A stretch of 64,000 bases of DNA from Brachypodius melanocephalos (lineage: Eukaryota > Chordata > Aves > Passeriformes > Pycnonotidae), in NCBI GenBank assembly GCA_013398615.1, contig VZSR01000028.1, positions 7,026,031-7,090,030 of the forward strand, in the 5' to 3' direction. Position 1 is the first letter of the stretch. Each line of letters begins with the position of its first letter. The notes under the pieces were generated by a model. The model worked only from the letters and a program-made list of their open reading frames with translations. It was not told the origin of the DNA and ran no database searches. Of the stretch, positions 14,411 to 29,100 are shown piece after piece. A program made the position numbers and the translations under genes.

Positions 14411-17400
14411 GAGAGAACAGTTCTCAAAACCCAACCCTTTAAACAGAAGTAAGTACAGAACTTAACAAGCAGTTCAAAGATTACAACTGCCTTCATTCAG
14501 AATCTCACAGGCCTGTCTCCTAGGAGAAAAATCCACATTTTTCAATGGTTTAGGACTCTGTTGCAGGTGTAGATGCTTTATCATTACTGGACTTTCCATG
14601 TGAAAATTCTGCCACTCATCTTCTCAAACTCCAGCATCAGACAAAAGCAGCTCTTCAAAGTTCGGATCTCTTCAAGAAACAGCTCTGAAACCTGCAGGAG
14701 TAAACTCAGTATTTGGATATTTCCCAGGAAGCCTTTCCTCCAGCAGTACTCCAGACTTCTTCTTTCACCAAATCAGCAGTATGTATCACAACATAAGCTC
14801 TCCAAGAGCTGTGAATGCTACATGTCAAATTAGACAAGTGTCTTTTCCAACTGTTATCCTATATGAATCTACCTTCAGTCCACTATGGATTTTCCTCTCA
14901 AATCTCACCTTCACAACTCCCTGACCATTTATTCGGGAGCAACACATGATTCTCTGTCCCAGGTAGCTGTCAATTTGCTACACAGAAAAGTGAGTGGCCA
15001 ATATTCTAATGACTGATCAGCTGAAATGTATTTTTTAATCCTACGTTCTTAACTGCACGTGCAGCAGTTAAATAATGTTTTAGATATTCAAGAAATGTAC
15101 TACATTTGGGTATGAAAATATTTCCTTATTAACTGTGTTTTCTTTAATATATTTCTGAACTTAGAAATAGATGATCATGTAATATTAGAAAAATATTAGA
15201 ATTACTAAATGTTACAATCTACCAAAAAAAAAAAAAAAACCACCGACTAAACCCCACAGACTGAAAGCAAATCACTTGCTGCTTGTCAGGCATAACCTGC
15301 CAAGCTATTAGCTCTCATTTTGAAGGCTTGCATTTGCTCAATGGCTGACCTGCACATTGCAGAGCCTTAGCATGAGAAATGGCTTTTAGGCTCAGCTGCT
15401 TTCTAAGTGCCATCCATCATCAGGAAAAAGAGATTATTCCCTTTACAGTCGGCTACTTTGCCAAATTCTTCTGGCTCTGTTCCATCAGTCACACCCACGG
15501 CACCCTGGGGAAAAGCAAACCCTAGCTCTGTATCACTCTGCTCTTGCTGAAGTGCAGAATGAAAAGCAATTAGAATTTGGTGCCATTTAGGAGGAAACTG
15601 AGGTGGAAAGACCGCTCTATCGTTTACCAGCCCCACTGCCTGCACCAGCCAGCAGCTCACAGGGACACACAGAGCTGGGAACTCAAACTGGAGGGGGCAG
15701 AGCTGGGAACATCCCCTGGTTTGCGTAACAGAGCCATAAACAAACCCACATGCAGCAGGGGGCCCTTTGGAAGCCCTTCTAAAAATACATGTACACACAC
15801 ATTGTCACTGATGGAAAACACCATAAGGGTTATTACTTGTTGAACTAGAAGATGGTCCAAGAAGGCTCTTTTGCTTCCCAGTAAGGCTTCCTCCCACAGT
15901 TTGTTTATGCTCAAAAATAATAAACGAGATTCCCTTTCAAATCAAAACATCTGCTCTTTCAGTCACATTACAGTGAATGCATTGCAGAACAGATTTATCT
16001 GCAATGGTAAAATAAACTCCAAACCCCTCCAAAGGTGGCCTTTCCCTTCCTATTATGCCCTAAAGACTCTGCCAAAGGGTGTGCCAGGTTAAGCCTTCAC
16101 CCACGGTGTCCTGGGAGCACAGTCCACTGCAGAGCTACAAAACCACCAACAGAGCAGGTTTTTGCACCCCAGTCAACAGGCATTAAAACACAGATGCATC
16201 CCAAGGGTTCTTGTTCCTTCCCCTCCAAGAAAAAGGAAGAACAAGAAAGAAGTCAGAACTATCAGCCCATTGTTCCAATCCAGACCAGAAAATCGGACTT
16301 TTGGAATAGCCTTTCCTAACTGGACATGTAAGAGGCCAAGGAGGAAGATTACAGTCACCACCTCTCTGTTCATGGTCTGTGTACAAAAGAGTGCAGTCAC
16401 CCTCTGAGCAAAGGCACAGCCAGCTGAGCTCAGCTCTTCTCTCCTCCCCTTTACATTCCAAGTTCACTCTTGTAGCCACCAGCATGCAAAGAGTTTCACA
16501 GTAAGTTAAGGATGATGAGATCTCTTTGGGACCCTTTTAGTTTCACTGCAATCTGTCTGAGTAATACACACCATTAACTTGCTTGGTGAAAACCCAGCCA
16601 GAGAAACTTGAAAGTATTACCCATAAACTGAACAATCTTTCTAAATGGTCTATCCCTGGAAACACAAATCTGAACTTATGTTCCTCCTTTAAAAAGTATA
16701 TGCCCAAGCGACATTCCAAAGACATTTCCAGCTGAAAATGTTACAACTCTTTACTGCCACACTTAAACCTACTGTGCCAGCAGAAAACAGAGAAGTCACA
16801 AGTTCAAAGGATTCTCGAGACCTTGACACAAAATGCTTTGAAGCCTAAAGCTGCCTGTAAAAATATGATGTCCTCTACTTCACAAATAGAAAAAAGCAAC
16901 CAAAGCAGCACTGTGTCTTTGGGTTCCTTGAGGGAGGAAGGGATGGCACTGAATCCCTCCTAAAACCCAAAGCAAGGTGTTTTCAGCGCCAGGTTTCTTA
17001 TCTGAAAGTCAGGCAGTGGACAAGAAGTCAGCTGGTATACATCCTAGCACAGCCCATCAGGCTGCCCTGCCCACAGATAAATGAGAGGAGCACCCCACAC
17101 TCCACCAGCCCTACACCAGCTGCAGCAGCAGCCACTGCCAAGGCTGGCCTTGCACTTGCACAAGGAGCTCAAGGCACTGAGTAACTCCTGTGCAGCTGCT
17201 CTGAGAGAACTCTTCTCCAAGCAGCAGCTGCAATCAGCACCAAAAAGTTGCAGCCAGGGCAAACAGGCAGCATTGGATTGGCCCTTTCTCACAGGAGCCC
17301 CCAGATTTGACCCCAAACTTTCACTCTGTCTACAACTAGGGCCACTTTGTGACCAATAATGCCCTCTTTTCCACTGCACAAGGATGGTAGCACTAGACCT

Positions 17401-18000
17401 CTACATCCTGGATTCCTTCATTCCTATCCCTTCTTAAAATGCAAAGTCCAGCAGCTCCCACACCGAGTGGATTTCCCCTTGCCCAGCGCCTTCCTGACAC
17501 CTGTGTGGCTCCACCAGCAGTGGCCTTGTGTCTTTTCCCCTTCAACCATGGTGAAAGATTGGTCAGAACACCACAAAGAGCTTCCCTCTCCCCACAACAG
17601 GTGGATGTGCTGTGCATCTTCGTGAATCTTGACTCAAATCAGAGTGAGGCAAACGACTCAGTCTCTTCCTTAATCCCAGGCAAACTGCATCCCTGGTAGC
17701 TGTGCTGCAGCTATTGGCAATTCCTAGGTGGTAAAGAGGAAGTAAACAAGCTGAGGGGAAGCAAAGGGCTGGAAATCTCAAATGTAATAAAGGAGGAAAT
17801 GTTGTCTTATCTGCCTGGTTGTTGCTAACTAGGAACCAAAGTTCAATCCGGCCAAGATTTTTTTTTACCAAGAGGAGCTACTTCATTTACAGAAAAGTAG
17901 TTGTCTTTGAATTAATGACAAACTGCAAGAAGAAAGTTATGTTAAATTAAGTTATAGCACAGAGACTGCATTAACATTTTTGACAAAAATCCCTACACTC
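14411..18000. other. Non-coding DNA with GC-richer patches
   Basis: Holds a 16-base A run at 15224-15239 and two GC-richer patches, 15400-15790 and 17040-17620. In these patches both strands carry open frames (131 codons minus at 15403-15798, 111 codons minus at 17044-17379, 92 codons plus at 17081-17359). The predicted peptides are low-complexity (Q/L-, C/S- or P-rich) and match no family I recognise. Coding was considered and judged unlikely. Decayed repeat or plain composition is more probable. Confidence 0.45.
15752..15765 (+). promoter_or_regulatory. CTCF-like motif, forward
   Basis: The 14-mer matches 12 of 14 positions of the CTCF core consensus CCASYAGRKGGCRS by eye, including the uninterrupted CAGCAGGGGGC centre. 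It sits in the GC-richer patch at 15.4-15.8 kb. Occupancy cannot be judged from sequence. Confidence 0.4.
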
Positions 18001-18420
18001 AAACCCTTCCCCAAGCTGAGCAGACTTTATGTGAATTTAATTGCTTTCAAATAATTAAATTCCACATTAAGTGAGGCTAATCTACACTGCTTCAGCCTAA
18101 TTACTATCCCGGTCTCAAAGTTGGTGGCTCTTTTTCCCCAAAAGAGATTAAAATGGAATTTGTTCTTTAGCATTTTGAGTCTCCAGTTGTCTGTGAGGTC
18201 TACTGAATGAAGCCTCGTAGCACAGTAATATGGACACAGCAGAAAATTCAAGGCTAAGTCAGCCTTGCTCTTCCTGCGTTTACTCTGCATTGTTTGTTGT
18301 GCTAATTGAGGCTGTTAGCTAATGACTTCAGTGCACTGTTAGTAATTTGTGGTTTTCCTTTGTGAAAACTAAACTAAATTGCCTCTAAATCTAAAGGAAG
18401 GACATCCACATGTTGACACT
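18001..18420. promoter_or_regulatory. Candidate conserved element, homeodomain-motif cluster
   Basis: At least four ATTA-type cores occur in under 300 bases: TAATTA 18052-18057, CTAATTAC 18098-18105, CTAATTG 18302-18308 and GCTAATGA 18318-18325. There is no simple-sequence repeat, and several CpGs are retained (near 18110, 18215, 18277). This fits a developmental enhancer, but that is inference. Confidence 0.3.
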
Positions 18421-21400
18421 CAAAGGAACATTTAGGTTCTAAACACAGGTTTCTAACACTCATCCCTCCCCGTGCCAAGGAATACTGTCTACTCCAAACT
18501 TTAGTACAATTCAGAAATCATCAGGAGCTGGCATTCTTTAAGCCAGTCAGGGGTTTGCCACCTTGTCCTTAAAGATGCTTTAGCACACCTGGACATCTCA
18601 AAGGATGAACATAACTCATGCAAAACTACATCTGTTAGAGTGAAGGCTTTTCTTATGGTGAGAACACCTGGATCTGTAGAAGAGACTGGAAACTTCCTTT
18701 TTAATTCCATACAGTTTCTTTCATTCCATACACTGTTTCTTCTCTCACCTTAGATAAATGCAAGCACTACTTTGTAAAAGAAAAAGAGAAAAATCACAGA
18801 GCTTGCCTTTTAATAAACTTAAGTAACAGATTTTTTTCCTTTCCAATTTCAACCTAATAAGCATCCAGTATTACTGTGTAAATTAATAGTAAAGACAGAT
18901 GGGAAGTGGGGAAGACAACAAAGTCTTGCATTAATCCCACAGGTGGGGTTAAAGATGCCAAGACAGAGCTCCAGATTAATACCACTACAGCACATTAGCC
19001 TACCCCTATGGAACCATAAGATCACATCAGCACACCAGGCTTTGTTCAAGAAATAAATAAATAAACCAACAATTCACAAGGCAGTTTTTCATCAGATATT
19101 TGGCATGCTAGTAAGAATAATCAGGGAATATAGATATAAACAACAGCTTTCTATTCATTCTGTCCCAATAAATAAGACCCTGGAAGAGTGCTCGCTGTAA
19201 CTAAATGCATATAACAGTTTTCACATTGCAAGTACTAAAATTTGAGGCTTTATTCTTAGGCAGAGCGGCAGAAGCCAGGAAAAAAAAGCAAGTAAGTGAA
19301 GCTCACACAGACTCTTACACAAAGAGAGACTGTCCCATGTGACAAGCACCAGCAGAAAGAGCCCATTTATATTTCTCTGTCTGCAACAATCACAGCTGAA
19401 ATGGATCTTTAGGAGCCTGAGCTGAAGTTTAGAAGACTTTCAGTATACTGCTGATTCTGCAGAACTCACATTTCTGGGTTCTTTCTCATGTCTCCCAATT
19501 TATGCCAACAAAATCTGATGCCTGGGAACACCAGGGCGAGGGCTGGACACCAAATGCTGCCTTGAAACACCACCTCTTTACAGACAAGATGTTGTCTGCA
19601 TGTTAAAAACAAGCCCCAAAAAAAGGAAAGAAAAACCAAACAAACACTAAAACCCCAAATTAATCCAAAACGACTTGCAAAACCCCAGCAATCTGTTTCC
19701 ATAAGACTTCCATTGAGCTAAGAGGCCAAAGCTCATAGTTTGTGGCAGAATGTCAGACCCTCTAGCTATTTCTGATGTGTTTCTCAGAAATATTCTAATC
19801 AAGAAACTTCAGCATGATGCTTTACAGGTGCCAGATCATCGTCACCTGTTACACAGTGTAACTCCTCACTCTGAGAGCACCGCCCATGCTGTTTAATGGT
19901 CATGACAGAGGGAGTATATCATCCTCTCACCCCACACTCCTTTATTTAATCACATGCCTTGGATCAAAAATGCAACTAACTTCTAACATAACCCATACAG
20001 CTTAAATTTCGGCTTCCTTTTGAGAGAAAATAATTAAAGAGGTTTGTAAGGAAGTCAGGTAATAAAAATATCATTGTTTCATGGTAAGTCTTGCTATGAC
20101 TTCATCAGGAACAAATCTCTACCTAGCTACTTGTGCATCTTCAGCATATAAACTTCTTTGTCGAGTTCTAGAAGGGATTTTTCCTTCTCAACTCCCCAGG
20201 ACACACCCTGCAAATTACACCGGTAAACCCTACAGCAAGTCTTAACCACAGAGTCCTACTAATTTCAAAATCCACCTGACCTGGCCAGTGATACTGGCTC
20301 CTTGTACAGAATTCGACAACTTGAATGAAAATTAAACCAAGGGAACAAATTCAAGAGAAGGTCACAAGTATAACTTTTAAATTACTGCACTTCCCCAAGA
20401 AACTGATCCAGTAAAAAGAGCAAATTTGTGTTCTCTCAAAGCAGTGATGACAGCCCCACACTGAAGATGCATCACCTGAAGCACTGACAACTGCATCTGC
20501 ATGTTCAGTGATCTAACCCAGTCTAGCACTGAAATAAAAGTAAAGCAACAGATAAAATAATCAGCCTGTGAAAGAGAGATAAATAATGGTCAAGAAAAGG
20601 CACATCAAGGAACCATAAATTAGTGATAAAAGTTGACATAGGTCTGAAGATATGTGCTGGATAGAAAGATTTTAATCACACTCATCTAGGATAAAGATTA
20701 GCTTTCATAGTTCCACAGTTATTATGGTTTCATGTGCCCTGCAATGACAACAGAAGCATTCAGATGGCAAAAGGACCATAGGTGTTTACAGATTTTTCCC
20801 TATGTAAACAGCACACTAAAACCTCCTGTAATATTTTTGTTCCAACAACAAACAAAAATTCACTCTATTTACATCAGACCACAAATATAACGGATTAGCT
20901 GTTCATGTTGGTAAGCACATTTATGTGATCAAATGTAGATATACAGTAAATCAAAAAAGGTTATTACTGAACCTGATCTAGTGGTTGCCTCCTCTCCACG
21001 TGTCTTGCATCTCACCTCGAAAGTATCTGTCAAAAGTTCAGGAATCACAATCATTAGATCAAACTCTCAGTAACTCAAAATTATTTTTAAATCTTCAATC
21101 CGTGCTAATACTTTGGACATCAAGTTTATCTGGCCTAATACTTTGTCAGACATGAACCAAGAGGTGATTTGAGGTACAGCTGAACCTTTTTAAACACACA
21201 GAGGAAAAAAATTACCAGTGCCAAGGATTAATTAACTCCCAAGGGTTGAACACATGTAGGAATTCTGAGGACATGTTCTCTGGGACACATATCCACTACA
21301 GCTATCCCAAGAATTTCCAAGGCTCCTATGAGATCTTATGACAAATCACTTAAGTGACTCCTTTGGGCAATTTTACCAATTCTAGGACAGAGTCTTTATG

Positions 21401-22379
21401 TATTAAAAAAGGCACAAAGTGCTAAATAATCTCATCACATGCACTTTTCCCCAAATATTACAGATTAAAACATAAGTTTTCATAACTCTGAAGTTATCAA
21501 ATGTGGAGAAACAAAACAGAAAAGACAATTTTCAGGGGCCTGAAGAGGTCCATGTTAAAAAAAAAAAAAAAAAGCATCAACATCCCCAGAGAAACTAAAA
21601 GCTTTCCAGTGCAAAAAGTGACGTGTTTACTGCAGCGCTGTGGGCACAGAAAAGCTCAGCATTCCTTGCCCTAAAGGCTCATGCACCTGGGATAAGTTCC
21701 ACAGGTCATTTTTCACACTTGTCACAGCAATTTGTACTCTGCCATCTGAACTCAACATCCAAGACAAGCCCTTGATCTTTTTCAGCACTAGGAAAAAAAA
21801 AAAAAATCAGTATTTCTGGGATCCAGCCAGTGAAGTCATGCGAAGGCATAGCAGCAACATTCATTACTTGCTTTAATAATAATCATGCTTTGGTTTCAGG
21901 ATGAATGCCACCAGCAGTACTTAATTTATTCTCTTCATTGATATTAGACAGTCATTGTTATAATCACAAAAAATTTAATACAAACAATTCAGAAGACCGT
22001 GTCTAACTGACAAATAGTTGGAAAAAACCTCATTTTTGTGTCTGCAGCTTGAAGAGATCATTCCACAAACCCCATGCTGTTCAGAGCTGATGTGCAACTG
22101 AGAAAGAAGTATCGAATTTGAGAGAAAACATATGGCAAAAGTTAAATATTTTGGTGTCAAAATACCCATCATAGCTCAATTCTAACTTATCATGTTCTTC
22201 ACACTTTTGAGACATGAGATCCAGAGACTGGTCAGAACTTTACAATTTGTGCATCAATTTTTGTGGACAAGGGTCAATGAATTCTTTCTCCTTGACAAGA
22301 GTGTGACATTTCAAAGCTGCCTTTAACCACAGAGCTCTCTGTAGTTTCAGAACAGACAGAGAGACTGCATATTTCCTTT
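18421..22379. other. Non-coding DNA, probably intronic
   Basis: No exon or RNA gene recognised. A 17-base A run lies at 21557-21573 and a 13-base one near 21790-21802. A TGACGTG half-CRE at 21619-21625 with two nearby CpGs is the only regulatory-looking site I noted. Confidence 0.5.
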
Positions 22380-23120
22380 ATACACATAGTTAGGCAATCA
22401 GAAAACATTCCAAATTATTTCAGAATTAATAAGACAAGCTTTATATAAGCATCAGCATAATTTTATTTCCAGGCTCATTTATGCTTAGCAAGTTCTAAAA
22501 CTTGAATATGCTCCCTATAAAATGTTAAACATTTACATCCCAGCTGACAATGACCTTGTGTTAAATTATTAAGGAACAACAGAACAGCTGATGTTTCCAC
22601 AAGCATGGGTTAGAACTGGATATGCAACCAAACACATGGAGATGGATCATTACTGGGCCATAATTAATGATCACTGCCATTCACTGGGCCTCCACAGCAC
22701 TGCCTGTCATCAATACCTGTTAGCAGAAGGCTGCAATATAAACATTTATAAAGCAGACACAATGCACCAGCTAAACCACTAATGCATGTAATTGCTAACA
22801 CAGAGCCATATGCTGAAAATTCATCTCTCTTTACATTCAACTTTTACAACCTAGGCAAATCAGACAACTGTCTAGCCCACAGTCTTCCAAAACTGCTTAC
22901 TGAATAGAAAACTGTAATCAGCTGCCAGTTCAATTGTTTTTGCAATGTTCTACATAAAACGAATGAGGTCTGTTGCCCTGACTTGTGAAAGAGCTCCAAT
23001 AAATGCCAATTATAAAAGCAATTAGGGGATCAAGTCTGACATCACAGGTTTCTCTATAAGATATTAGCTCAATGACTATTTTATAAGCTAATTAGTCATG
23101 GATTCTGAACAAGAAACAGA
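22380..23120. promoter_or_regulatory. Best enhancer-like tract of the left half
   Basis: About 740 bases of non-repetitive AT-rich DNA with TAATTAAT at 22661-22668, TGTAATTGC at 22788-22796 and the palindrome CTAATTAG at 23088-23095, plus a forkhead-like TATAAACA near 22737. It has no poly(A) or microsatellite tracts. This resembles a deeply conserved developmental enhancer, but conservation was not tested. Confidence 0.33.
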
Positions 23121-26100
23121 TGATCCAAAAACAATGATTCTGCAAAAGTGTGTGTTGCCAAACCCCATAAGGGCAATAACTCCAGCTTTCCAGTAGAAAT
23201 TGTATCTGTGACTGTCAACTCCTCCAACTATATTAACAACCTAAATTATGAACAAGAACACAGGAAGTACTCCAAGCATGATCAGCGTCTGTAAAGTTCT
23301 TACAAATCCTGGATTCACCAATATTTCCTTTGGCAGAAGCAATGCTGTTAATCAAATATGAGATAAATCTGCAGGGATTGCACAACAGGAAGAAATAATT
23401 CCTCCATAATAGAGTGAGCTTGCCTCTTCCTAAAGGAACAGAGGACACAGCAGGAACTGGGTGCCTCAGCTGAAAACTCCTGTCACAGAGGCAAGCCCAG
23501 CCACCAGCACAGTCCAGGAGAAGAAAAGCAGTTTTTCTGAAAAGTGAAGTCCTCGGTTGTAAAATGGCAAAATGTTGTCTTCTATGATCATAATTGGGAT
23601 TCCTTTACATGTAGCAAAAATGACAGCACGTGTCATGTGCAATGACACTTTTCTGTAGGCTATTGCCCTGTTCACCAAAACAGATGCAGTTCACCAAATG
23701 AACATCTTTGTCTGATGGTCCTTTGCAAAGCCTGGTGCATCATTTGCCACAAACTCCTCAAAGTGCAGCCCGAAGCCAGAGGACACTCACTAGAGACAGC
23801 TCTCTGGCAGCTCTCCCCAGAGCACTTCATGGTTCACAAATGAGTGTATTTCAAAAATAGTGTTGTCCTTATTTTGCATTTAGTCAGTGTGGCTACTCAA
23901 CGCAACAGAACTGGGGGTCCCGATCTGAAATGATCATCAAGCATTTTGCTGTCTCCTCTAGTGAGAATCTTAAAGTCAGCTACACTCGAACTGATTTGCT
24001 GCAGGTGCAGTAAAACCTGGCAGAAACTACAGAAACAACCTGCCAAGGAAACATGTGCAAGCCCTCAGGTGTTATTTCCTAAAGAGCTATAAATTGTGGA
24101 GTATTTTATTATCAAAGCAGGCTGCCCTTGATTTCAGGTATGAGAGTCAGCACTTGCTCAAATCACAGCCAAGAGCTAGAAGCAGGTATTCCTAAGATCA
24201 GCAAAAAGCTTCCTACAGCACCTTGACCACTACCAATTAGGAAAAACAGGGTGGGGTTGGGAATCACATTCCCCAGAATGATATTTGACTGGTTAAGTTC
24301 CATTTCAGGGTCTGAAGAGGGCAATACATTTTCAAGGGAGAAGTTCTGTCTTTCTATCATTTGCAAAATAAACACTTTTGTGTTCATGTCTGGGAGCACA
24401 CTGACTTACACATGTACACAGATCTTGGAAAAAATGCCACCCCACAGAGAAGCCACATCAAATCTTTAAGGCTGCTCCTCACACAGGGGCAGCCCAGAGC
24501 AAACCAGGCAACGCAGACAGAAGTTTTATATCAAGCAACAGCTTTTCTCAGCCTAACATACAGGCACATAACTCTTTCCCCTCATTAAAATTACAACCTA
24601 GCTGATATGAAAATTAACCTAAAGGCCTCTCTCAACATGCTTCTCCAAATAACTTATGACTAACTTACTCCAGATATCTAACAACACATCAAATATGCTA
24701 CGACACAAGTGCTAGAAAATCTAATGAAACTCTAGCAATAATAACTGTCAAGAAGCTACAAAAAGATTCTGACCACGCTTGGGTACTAACAACTGATGTA
24801 GAGACAGCCAAGAAATACAGAAATATCCATGGAATAAGCAGAGAGGCAGCAATGTATGGGCACAGCAGGGAAACTGGATATTTCCATGGCTTGCCTTTCA
24901 ACACCCATTGGGGACTGATGCCATGAAACCCACATGATCTCTGAAACCTTACACTGTTTATGGCCATGTCTCAAACACCCTGGCACTCCTGAGTTGCCCC
25001 AAGAGTGAAGCATGCTGGCATGCCTCTGGAGGTAAACACACAGCATTTCTGGGATGGAGCTGGTCCTGATTTGCTTAAACCAGAAACTGATGCGTTCAGT
25101 TCTGTCTGCACTCCCGTGTGCAAGTTCATTACCTCAAGCATGGGACTGGACATTTTTTCTTCATTTAGAAGACTCTTCATAGATTCACAAAAGCTGGCAT
25201 TATATGCATTTTTTATTTTTCCCCCACTTCTTTACTCCTGTTAAGAAGTATGTTGGTAGTCATATGATACTGCTGCATTGAGTGTCAGGGTTCAACAAAC
25301 AGAACTAAACATAACCACATAAAAAGAAGCACTGCATGCACTATTGAAAAATCTTGCAGTCACTTACAGATACTAATTTCAGGAGAAGACTTTTGTAGAG
25401 TATAATTATATATTCTCCAACAACCAATTCAAGAAACAGTAAAAAACCCTCAAAATTACATTGGCTTTGCTACTTCACAAATCAAAAGCTTCCATAGACA
25501 CACCTCAAGTACACAGCCATCCACATTTACATAAACTACCACCTACTCAGATTTATCTTAACAAAAGCAGCTCCTTATAATGAAATTAATCACAATCACA
25601 TCAAGGACTGTTAGTCTGTGATTGGGACTGGACATACTGACATACATGGAATGATATTTTTGTTACACCTGGATTACATAGAAGAGGACTGCAAATTCTG
25701 GATTTATAAAAATCAAGGCTTCTTTTTGGGGACTGAAAGTTTTTTACCAAAGCTTACAAATACGACAAGTAAAACAGACTACTTATTATAACTAACAAAT
25801 AATTTTTTTAAGAAACAAGGATCTAGGTGATCAAATATTCAGACAATATCAAGTAGAAATATTGAAATGTAAGTAAGAATAGACATTTTGCATACATTTT
25901 TGACTGTAATACACAATTCAGCTAGGCACACTGATAAAAGTTATCTAGAGACCAAATACTAAATTGTGTGCTCAGGTAGGATATAATATGCAGAGAGACT
26001 TAATATTTTCTGTTTTCAAGCAATAAATATAAATTCAAGCTGTGTCAACAATATAACCAATGGACTAAACAGATGTAGATGTACGAAGCTTAAAGGAAAA

Positions 26101-29100
26101 ACCTTTACTTCTCTGCACAAATGTTCCAGTTTGCATCACAAAAACATCTAATTTGTTCACTTGTGCAATTTGAGCCAGGAGCTGCCTTTAAATCCTTGTT
26201 TCACCACAAGCAAGTCTTCTATCATATTCTTTGCATTTTCAATCCAGAGCTCTGTACAATCCCATATAGTCTCCTTCCACAGATATCACCACATTCACAA
26301 TGTGCATTTTAGGACTGGAAAAGAAGCAGGACAGTGATGACACTTATTTCAAAGTCCAGGACATTGGATTAATGCATTGGATTACAGGATTAATGTATTC
26401 CATTCACTCACATTGCATATAAAACAAACAGACCAACCAACTAAAAACCTCTCCCTCAACTGATTAGTTCTGACAGAAGTGACAGATTTTTTTTTTTCCT
26501 TTTACTTGGATGGTTGTTTCCTCCTTCTACTTGAAAAATGGAGAAAAACATATTTTAAGCATATTGGCCCTAATTGTTACCCTAGATCTCCAAAAAGTCT
26601 TGATGAAACTTGAGATATCATCACATCTTAAAGAGTCCTACTTGGTTTTTAAATCAGCAGTGTGTTTCAGCTAAAATTATACATAGTGTTTTCTTCAAGA
26701 CATTTGTATTTCTCATCACAGAAGAGAACAATAATAGGAAAAGCCTCCTTTGTAAAACATATTAAGTATCAAAAAAAAAAATCTCAAGAAGCTAAAAATG
26801 TTCCATCTGTGACATCATCGCAATGCAGCAGATAAAAGGAAAACAATTTTGAACAGGACTCATCTTTTCATCCAGAGGAGAACACCAGATCATATTTAAA
26901 CCCAGGAGGTCTTGGTACATCTTTATCACCTATCATCTCCATCATAAATGGAAATCTGAGTATGTGGAGAATCACAAAGTGGTGAGAGGAAAAGAGTATT
27001 TGTGAAACAATGTAGAGATGGAAATTGCGTCCTCAGTGTCTGAGTCAGACCTATTCTTTGTTTTCTCCTGAGCAATTCCAGATGGGGATCAGGAACAAGG
27101 AACAAATGTGGAGATATTCTTTCAGACTTCCAATTCTTGCTTTCATCGATTAAGTTATCACTACCTTCAGTGAATGAACTGAGAGATGCAGATGGACGCA
27201 CACACTCAGTTTCAAAAACATGGTGGAGAAATTGAGGTATAAAAGGAATAATGGAGAATATAAAATGAAAAAAAAAAATAGCAGCTGAAACAGGTAACTG
27301 AAAAACACATGAAAGCAAAATTAAATGTTTTTAAATTTTATCCAATTAAAATTAATTGTAATAAGGAAAAATCCCCCAAATTTAACATCATTTGGACAAA
27401 ATTAACAAACATCAAACAAAAAGCAGCAGAATTACTGTATAGAGAAGGTACCAATCAAAAAAGCACAGATGATGAAGCAACCCAGTGAACGACAAGATCC
27501 TAAAATACTTTCATGTAATAAGAGTAAGCTTCAAAGCTGACATTACTACATATCTGCTTGCAAGGGGAGAACAGAGGCAGCACACAAGATTTTCTCCTTT
27601 AGTGTTTAGTTTCATTTGAGAGCACCAAAGCATGCCAAGCCATAAAAACCCTCAGAAACAATTACAAAAAAAAAGCCTGGCAAGTCTGAATCTTGTGCAG
27701 ATAGAGGAGGAGGTCATTTAGAACATTACTGAGCTGAGAATATAGAAATGACATCTGAACACAACCAAACTATGCAGTTTTAAAGCTGTCCAGACTTCTG
27801 AAGGAATATTTGTAAGAAGAAAAATTGGCTGCAGATGCTAGGAGCATATGGAATGCATAGAGGCCACCTACAGCAAACTGAGAATTCCAGAGAAAAACAG
27901 GTAAGCTATTTGATTGATAGCCCACTCCCAAAAAATCTGGAACACTGAAGAGACACGGGCAAAGCAAGGAAATTTATGTATACTGTACATATATTAGATG
28001 TGACATGCCAGTTCTGCTGAAGCACTACTGAGTAAAAGACTATCTATAGAAAAGACAGACTGAAGAAAGCTAAGATGAAAGTTTCAAGAAAACAGAATGT
28101 GATAGAATGTGATAAAAATAGAAGATAAATAAGAGAGATGACTGAGCTGCATGAGTATGATAAAGAACTCACAATAAAATTCACAATGCTGTGCACCTAT
28201 AAGGCCACTCCAAAACAAAGTGCTGGAAAAGTTGCATCCATTATGACAGGGCTTAATGGATTAACTTTCATGACCAATAAAAAAAAGACTTTATCAGAAG
28301 TTGTATTACAGGTAACTGTCACTAAAACTCAGCAGATTTAGGCGATGAGCAAGAATCCACTGTTCCAACCACATCTTCCAGTCAGCTGCCTGTCTCCTAC
28401 AGGGACATTGACATTGAGCTCTCTTTTCTAACAGTTCATCAGATTTGGTGAAATGCATGAAAATTTTATTGGAGGACTCCAACAAGTTCCAAAATCATTG
28501 CCAGGGAGAGAGGCAAAAGAAAAAATGAGACTACTCTGCTGCAGCCCAATTCCACTAGAGATTAGCTCAAAAAAGCCCCAGTTTAAAGGGTCTGCCTTCT
28601 TTTTAAAGATCAGTCCCTTGAACACCTGAATCCTCCTCTCTTCCAGCACCATTAACACCATTAACTTTAAAAAGATCTGCCAAAAGGCAATTAAGGTCTG
28701 GCATGTTTTTCCATGCTATATTAAACCCTACAAAAGTGGAGATTCAAAGGCTAAATTCCCTCTTTTGCATATTTTAAATGGGGCTGAGCAGGGGACAACA
28801 GCCACTGGACAAGACAGAACCACTACATTTGCTGCAACTTTTGTTTATTTTCTATTATTAATTAATAAATAAGCTGAAGTAATAGAAAAGGTGCATTCAA
28901 AAGTTAATACATTCCTCATATTTAAAGACAGGCAAGAACCAAGAAAAAAAGCTTTTCTGGTTTTTGTTTGTTTTGGTTTTTTCTGATAGAGCTCAGCAGG
29001 AAAACAAAGCAAACCTTCCTAATATACACACACAGAGGAACCTGAATTCATGACAAAGCTAAATAAACTGGATATAGAAACAAGAAAATTTCTCCTTTTC

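Noticed and set aside
15403..15798. 131-codon minus frame in a GC-richer patch
   Set aside because: No recognisable domain, and competing frames are open on the opposite strand.
17044..17379. Q/L-rich plus and C/S-rich minus frames
   Set aside because: CAG/CTG-rich composition opens both strands. No protein family recognised.
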